Shown here: positions 61,068 through 64,000 of the stretch, piece after piece
How the letters are laid out: each line of letters begins with the position of its first letter
Position numbering within the stretch: position 1 is the first letter of the stretch
DNA from: JBGTGG01 sp964398945
GTDB lineage: Bacteria > Bacteroidota > Bacteroidia > Cytophagales > Cyclobacteriaceae
Length of the DNA: 64,000 bases
Reading direction: 5' to 3'
NCBI GenBank assembly: GCA_964398945.1
Contig: CAYNOT010000008.1
Location: 147,913-211,912 of the forward strand
Made by a program: the position numbers and the translations under genes
Notes under the pieces: model-generated
What the model was told of the DNA's origin: nothing
The model's input: only the letters and a program-made list of their open reading frames with translations
The model's database searches: none

Positions 61068-62066
61068 ATGACGAAAACATTTTTTTGCATTGATGCGCAC
61101 ACGTGTGGTAACCCCGTGCGATTGGTAGCGGGTGGTGGTCCTATTTTGGAAGGGAAGAACATGAGCGAAAAGCGGCAACACTTTTTGAAAGATTATGATT
61201 GGATTCGCAAAGGGCTGATGTTCGAACCGCGCGGCCATGACATGATGAGTGGAAGCATTTTGTATCCGCCATCCGATCCGCAAAATGATATTGGTGTATT
61301 GTTTATTGAAACGAGTGGCTGCCTGCCCATGTGCGGGCATGGTACAATCGGTACTGTGACGATTGCTATCGAACAAGGATTGGTTTTCCCGAAAATTCAT
61401 GGAAAGTTACGGCTGGAAGTGCCTGCGGGGTTGGTGGAAATCGAGTATCAACAAGAAGGAAAGAAAGTTGTTTCGGTAAAACTTAAAAATATAAAATCCT
61501 ATTTGGCGCAGGAAAATGTAATTGCCGGGTGCCCTGGTTTAGGTGAGCTCACCATGGATGTTTCGTATGGTGGGAATTTTTATGCGATTGTAGATGTACA
61601 AAACAATTTTTCGGGAATTGAAAATTACACAGCCGATCAACTGATTGGTTGGAGCCGTGTTTTGCGCGATAATATCAACAAGAAATACAAGTTTGTCCAT
61701 CCTGAAAATCCAACCATCAATGGATGCAGCCATATTTTATGGACAGGAAAAACAATTGATCCAACATCCACTGCACGCAATGCGGTTTTCTATGGCGATA
61801 AGGCAATTGACCGCTCGCCCTGTGGAACAGGAACCTCAGCGCGCTTGGCACAGTGGTTTGCGAAAGGAAAATTAAAAGTAGGGGAGCCGTTTATTCACGA
61901 AAGTATTATCGGTTCGAAATTTATCGGCAGAGTAGAAGAAGCGACTTTGCTTGATGGAAAACCTGCTATCATTCCAAGCATCGAAGGGTGGGCACGCATT
62001 ACCGGATACAATACGATTATCATTGATGATGAAGATCCGTATGCGCATGGGTTTCAGGTGATATGA
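61068..62066 (+). CDS. 4-hydroxyproline 2-epimerase (proline racemase family)
   Basis: 332 residues. Two catalytic cysteines are present: Cys89 in PMCGHGTIG and Cys252 in DRSPCGTGTSAR. Cys at both places identifies a racemase or epimerase; the dehydratase form would have Thr at the second. It interconverts trans-4-hydroxy-L-proline and cis-4-hydroxy-D-proline. Neighbouring FAD oxidoreductase, deaminase and dehydrogenase genes complete the pathway. Distinguishing it from true proline racemase relies on context. Confidence 0.9.
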   Translation: MTKTFFCIDAHTCGNPVRLVAGGGPILEGKNMSEKRQHFLKDYDWIRKGLMFEPRGHDMMSGSILYPPSDPQNDIGVLFIETSGCLPMCGHGTIGTVTIAIEQGLVFPKIHGKLRLEVPAGLVEIEYQQEGKKVVSVKLKNIKSYLAQENVIAGCPGLGELTMDVSYGGNFYAIVDVQNNFSGIENYTADQLIGWSRVLRDNINKKYKFVHPENPTINGCSHILWTGKTIDPTSTARNAVFYGDKAIDRSPCGTGTSARLAQWFAKGKLKVGEPFIHESIIGSKFIGRVEEATLLDGKPAIIPSIEGWARITGYNTIIIDDEDPYAHGFQVI

Positions 62067-62130
62067 GCTGGATGCTGGATACTGGATGCTGGATACTGGT
62101 TGCTAGATACTAGAATCTCTGGTTGCTGGA
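62067..62130. repeat. CTGGATACTGG-type repeat, copy 2
   Basis: GCTGGATGCTGGATACTGGA and further units run from the epimerase stop to 62130, ending GGTTGCTGG. It is the inverted partner of the units at 62572-62642, so together they bracket the four-helix-bundle gene. Confidence 0.75.
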
Positions 62131-62157
62131 TTTTTATTGGAATAATATAATTATACA

Positions 62158-62622
62158 ATGAGTTATAAGAAACTACAAATTTGGGAAAAGGCAAGGGAAC
62201 TTTCCATCCTGATTCATGATATGTCTTTAAAGTTGCCGAGGATGGAGCAATTTGAAGAAGCTCAACAAATTAGACGGTCAATAAAGTCGGTACGATCAAA
62301 CATTGTGGAGGGATATGGTCGAAGGTTTTATAAACAAGAGTTTATCAGGTTTATAATCATAGCGTTGGCTTCCAACGATGAAACGATTGATCATCTGGAA
62401 ACCTTATTTGAAACGAAGTCATTAACTGATGAGAATCAATTTAGCGATTTGAGAAGCCGCCTGGTATCACTTGGAAAAATGCTGAACAACTTCCTTGCAA
62501 CATTGCATCGTGATCACAATAAAAATTTCTCTGCTCAAGAACCTGATGTTGAATATGTTAACGCATATTCAAACCAGCATCCAGTATCCAGCAACGAGAA
62601 TCCAGCATCTAGCAACCAGTAA
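62158..62622 (+). CDS. Four-helix-bundle protein (23S rRNA intervening-sequence/S23 family)
   Basis: 154 residues. MSYKKLQIWEKARELSILIH, then EQIRRS-like helix EEAQQIRRSIKSVRSNIVEGYGRRF, then FIIIALASNDETIDHLETLF are typical of the family once found inside rRNA intervening sequences and now common in Bacteroidota. Function unknown. The C-terminal ~16 residues (SNQHPVSSNENPASSNQ-type) are encoded by the CCAGTATCCAGC repeat itself, so the repeat has captured the stop. It splits the hydroxyproline genes. Confidence 0.88.
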   Translation: MSYKKLQIWEKARELSILIHDMSLKLPRMEQFEEAQQIRRSIKSVRSNIVEGYGRRFYKQEFIRFIIIALASNDETIDHLETLFETKSLTDENQFSDLRSRLVSLGKMLNNFLATLHRDHNKNFSAQEPDVEYVNAYSNQHPVSSNENPASSNQ

Positions 62623-62642
62623 CCAGAATCTAGCAACCAGCA
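62572..62642. repeat. CCAGTATCCAGC-type repeat, copy 3 (partly coding)
   Basis: CCAGCATCCAGTATCCAGCA, followed by CCAGCATCTAGCAACCAGTA and CCAGAATCTAGCAACCAGCA, is the complement of copy 2. The first ~50 bp encode the C-terminus of the four-helix-bundle protein, and the last units end 2 bp before the next ATG (62645). Confidence 0.75.
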
Positions 62643-62644
62643 TT

Positions 62645-63883
62645 ATGAAAATTGGGGTTATCGGTGGCGGCATCATTGGACTTACTACTGCTTACTATTT
62701 GAAAAAAGCGGGACATCACATTACCGTTCTTGACAAAGGAAACATGCAGGGGGGTTGCTCGTATGGGAATGCGGGGATGATTGTGCCCAGTCATATTATT
62801 CCGTTGGCGGCTCCGGGCATGATTGCCAAAGGATTGCGCTGGATGTTTAATGCTTCCAGTCCGTTTTATGTGAAACCGCGGTTGGATGTTGATCTGGCAA
62901 AATGGGGGTATCATTTTTATGGAAATGCCAATGCAACGCATGTAAAAAAATCCATTCCTGCTTTGCGCGATTTGAGTTTATTGAGTCGGGCAGCCTATGC
63001 AGAACTTGCGACCGGACTTCCGTTTGATTTTGATTATCATGAGCGTGGCTTGTTGATGCTGTATCAAAAAGCAGAAACAGAGAAGGAAGAAATTGAAACC
63101 GCTGCAATCGCCAATGAAAATGGAGTCAAAGCGGAAGTATTGACCCCTGCACAGGTTCAGGCAATGGAGCCGGACGTAAAAATTTCGGTAAGGGGAGGGG
63201 TTTTTTTTCCGGGTGATGCGCACATTACTCCGCAGGCTTTTATGAAGGGGTTACACAATCATTTAAAAAATGGTGGGGTTGTTTTTAAAGAGCAGTGTAC
63301 GGTTGAAAATTTTCAAATTGAAAATGGAAATATTAAAAGAGTAAATACCAGTTCGGGGGACTATGATTTTGATGAAGTGGTATTGACGGCTGGCACCTGG
63401 TCGGGTGTGCTGGCGAAACAATTAAAAATAAACCTTCCGATGCAAGCCGGTAAAGGATACAGCTTTACATTGCCCGAAGTTTCCAAGAACATCCGAATCC
63501 CTTCTATTTTCCTTGAGCCCCGGGTGGCTGTTACACCTATGGGTAGTTCACTTCGGTTTGGTGGAACAATGGAAATCTGTGGAAACGATCCTGCCATTAA
63601 TATGAACCGTGTGAAAGGTATTGTTGATGCGATTAAAGATTTTTATCCGGAGATGGATGTGGCCATGCCGAAGAAGGAGGAAGTATGGTATGGCTTTCGT
63701 CCGTGCTCACCGGATGGGCTGCCGTATATCGGAAGGTCAAAACAAATCAAGAATTTAATTTTTAATACCGGCCATGCCATGATGGGTGTGAGTTTGGCAC
63801 CCGGGTCAGCAAAAATAGTTTCTCGAATTATTGAGGCAGAGGCTGAAGTTGATCCGATGTTTGATCCTGAGCGGTTTAATTAA
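62645..63883 (+). CDS. FAD-dependent D-amino-acid dehydrogenase, likely D-hydroxyproline dehydrogenase
   Basis: 412 residues from ATG 62645. The upstream part of the long open frame is repeat sequence and not coding. The FAD dinucleotide motif is IGVIGGGIIGLTTAYYLKKAGH. A DAO-type core (GDAHITPQAFMKGLHNHL, TAGTWSGVLAKQL) and the C-terminal EVWYGFRPCSPDGLPYIGRS with GHAMMGVSLAPGSAKIV match DadA-like enzymes. It would oxidise cis-4-hydroxy-D-proline to the pyrroline that the DapA-like protein deaminates. Confidence 0.88.
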   Translation: MKIGVIGGGIIGLTTAYYLKKAGHHITVLDKGNMQGGCSYGNAGMIVPSHIIPLAAPGMIAKGLRWMFNASSPFYVKPRLDVDLAKWGYHFYGNANATHVKKSIPALRDLSLLSRAAYAELATGLPFDFDYHERGLLMLYQKAETEKEEIETAAIANENGVKAEVLTPAQVQAMEPDVKISVRGGVFFPGDAHITPQAFMKGLHNHLKNGGVVFKEQCTVENFQIENGNIKRVNTSSGDYDFDEVVLTAGTWSGVLAKQLKINLPMQAGKGYSFTLPEVSKNIRIPSIFLEPRVAVTPMGSSLRFGGTMEICGNDPAINMNRVKGIVDAIKDFYPEMDVAMPKKEEVWYGFRPCSPDGLPYIGRSKQIKNLIFNTGHAMMGVSLAPGSAKIVSRIIEAEAEVDPMFDPERFN

Positions 63884-64000
63884 TCAGTTTCAGGCTATGA
63901 AGATTTACCAAAGACTCTTCGCTTACGCTCTGAGTGACGCGCACTTCGTCATTCAGCGGGAAGGACCGATGAATCTTTCAGAACCACTTCGTGTCCCTTT
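63884..64000. other. Right edge, non-coding
   Basis: 117 bases after the oxidoreductase stop. Contains a small hairpin GAGTGACG-CGCACTT-CGTCATTC (63931-63953) and no frame of note. It may be a dispersed intergenic repeat, but there is no second copy here. Confidence 0.4.

Noticed and set aside
62495..62644. Longer N-terminus for the D-amino-acid dehydrogenase
   Set aside because: The extra codons overlap the four-helix-bundle gene and the repeat tract. The FAD motif begins right after ATG 62645.

Overview
The window comes from a Bacteroidota chromosome, most likely a Cytophagales-type gliding bacterium. Supporting signs are a large secreted protein with a gliding/type IX sorting C-terminus, a TamL-type outer-membrane lipoprotein, Bat proteins, a YwqK-type repeat protein, Bacteroidota-style promoters (TTTG...TAnnTTTG) and weak Shine-Dalgarno use. 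Genes are dense, on both strands, and mostly housekeeping. GC content looks moderate, around 40-45% by eye.

Layout. 1-7.8 kb: tamL (partial), a SpoU methyltransferase, a queuosine-precursor transporter, RNase Z, a STAS protein, purC, a YwqK repeat protein, a thiolase and batB-batC. 9-12.5 kb: an ECF sigma factor with a HEAT-repeat membrane protein, two secreted beta-strand proteins and a small membrane protein. 12.5-19.2 kb: an accessory island with a divergent tracrRNA, a 1640-residue Cas9, a nucleotidyltransferase, a RAYT-type transposase and a 41-nt palindrome. 19.2-30.6 kb: gpsA-plsB, the secreted gliding-type protein, a DCC protein, fabD, folK, sppA and bioB. 31-33.7 kb: two small exported peptides divergent from a TPR histidine kinase. 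33.7-42.6 kb: metG, pth, rplY, prs, tRNA-Gln and purL. 43-52.5 kb: a second ECF sigma factor, a TetR-controlled TolC/MFP/RND efflux operon and a metallophosphoesterase. 52.5-54.4 kb: a small cassette-like accessory patch with an orphan CDI-type immunity gene and a toxin-antitoxin pair. 54.4-63.9 kb: 6-phosphogluconate dehydrogenase plus gluconokinase, DoxX, and an AraC-regulated trans-4-hydroxyproline catabolic cluster.

The most unusual locus is the Cas9 island. The Cas9 keeps its RuvC and HNH catalytic residues and lies divergent from a convincing tracrRNA on the minus strand. No cas1, cas2, csn2/cas4 or CRISPR array is visible in the 64 kb. The Cas9 frame runs past its expected end through an Asn/His/Pro/Ser-rich linker into about 56 extra residues. 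These resemble the small protein that usually precedes this kind of nucleotidyltransferase gene, and the nucleotidyltransferase gene itself starts 3 nt downstream. I read this as an in-frame fusion of Cas9 to the partner of an NTase (possible toxin-antitoxin) module.

The second notable result is a pair of MITE-like elements (27573-27804 and 56817-57040). They are related to each other, have imperfect 23-bp terminal inverted repeats and apparent 6-bp target duplications, and each sits just upstream of a gene with a promoter-like -7 box at its end.
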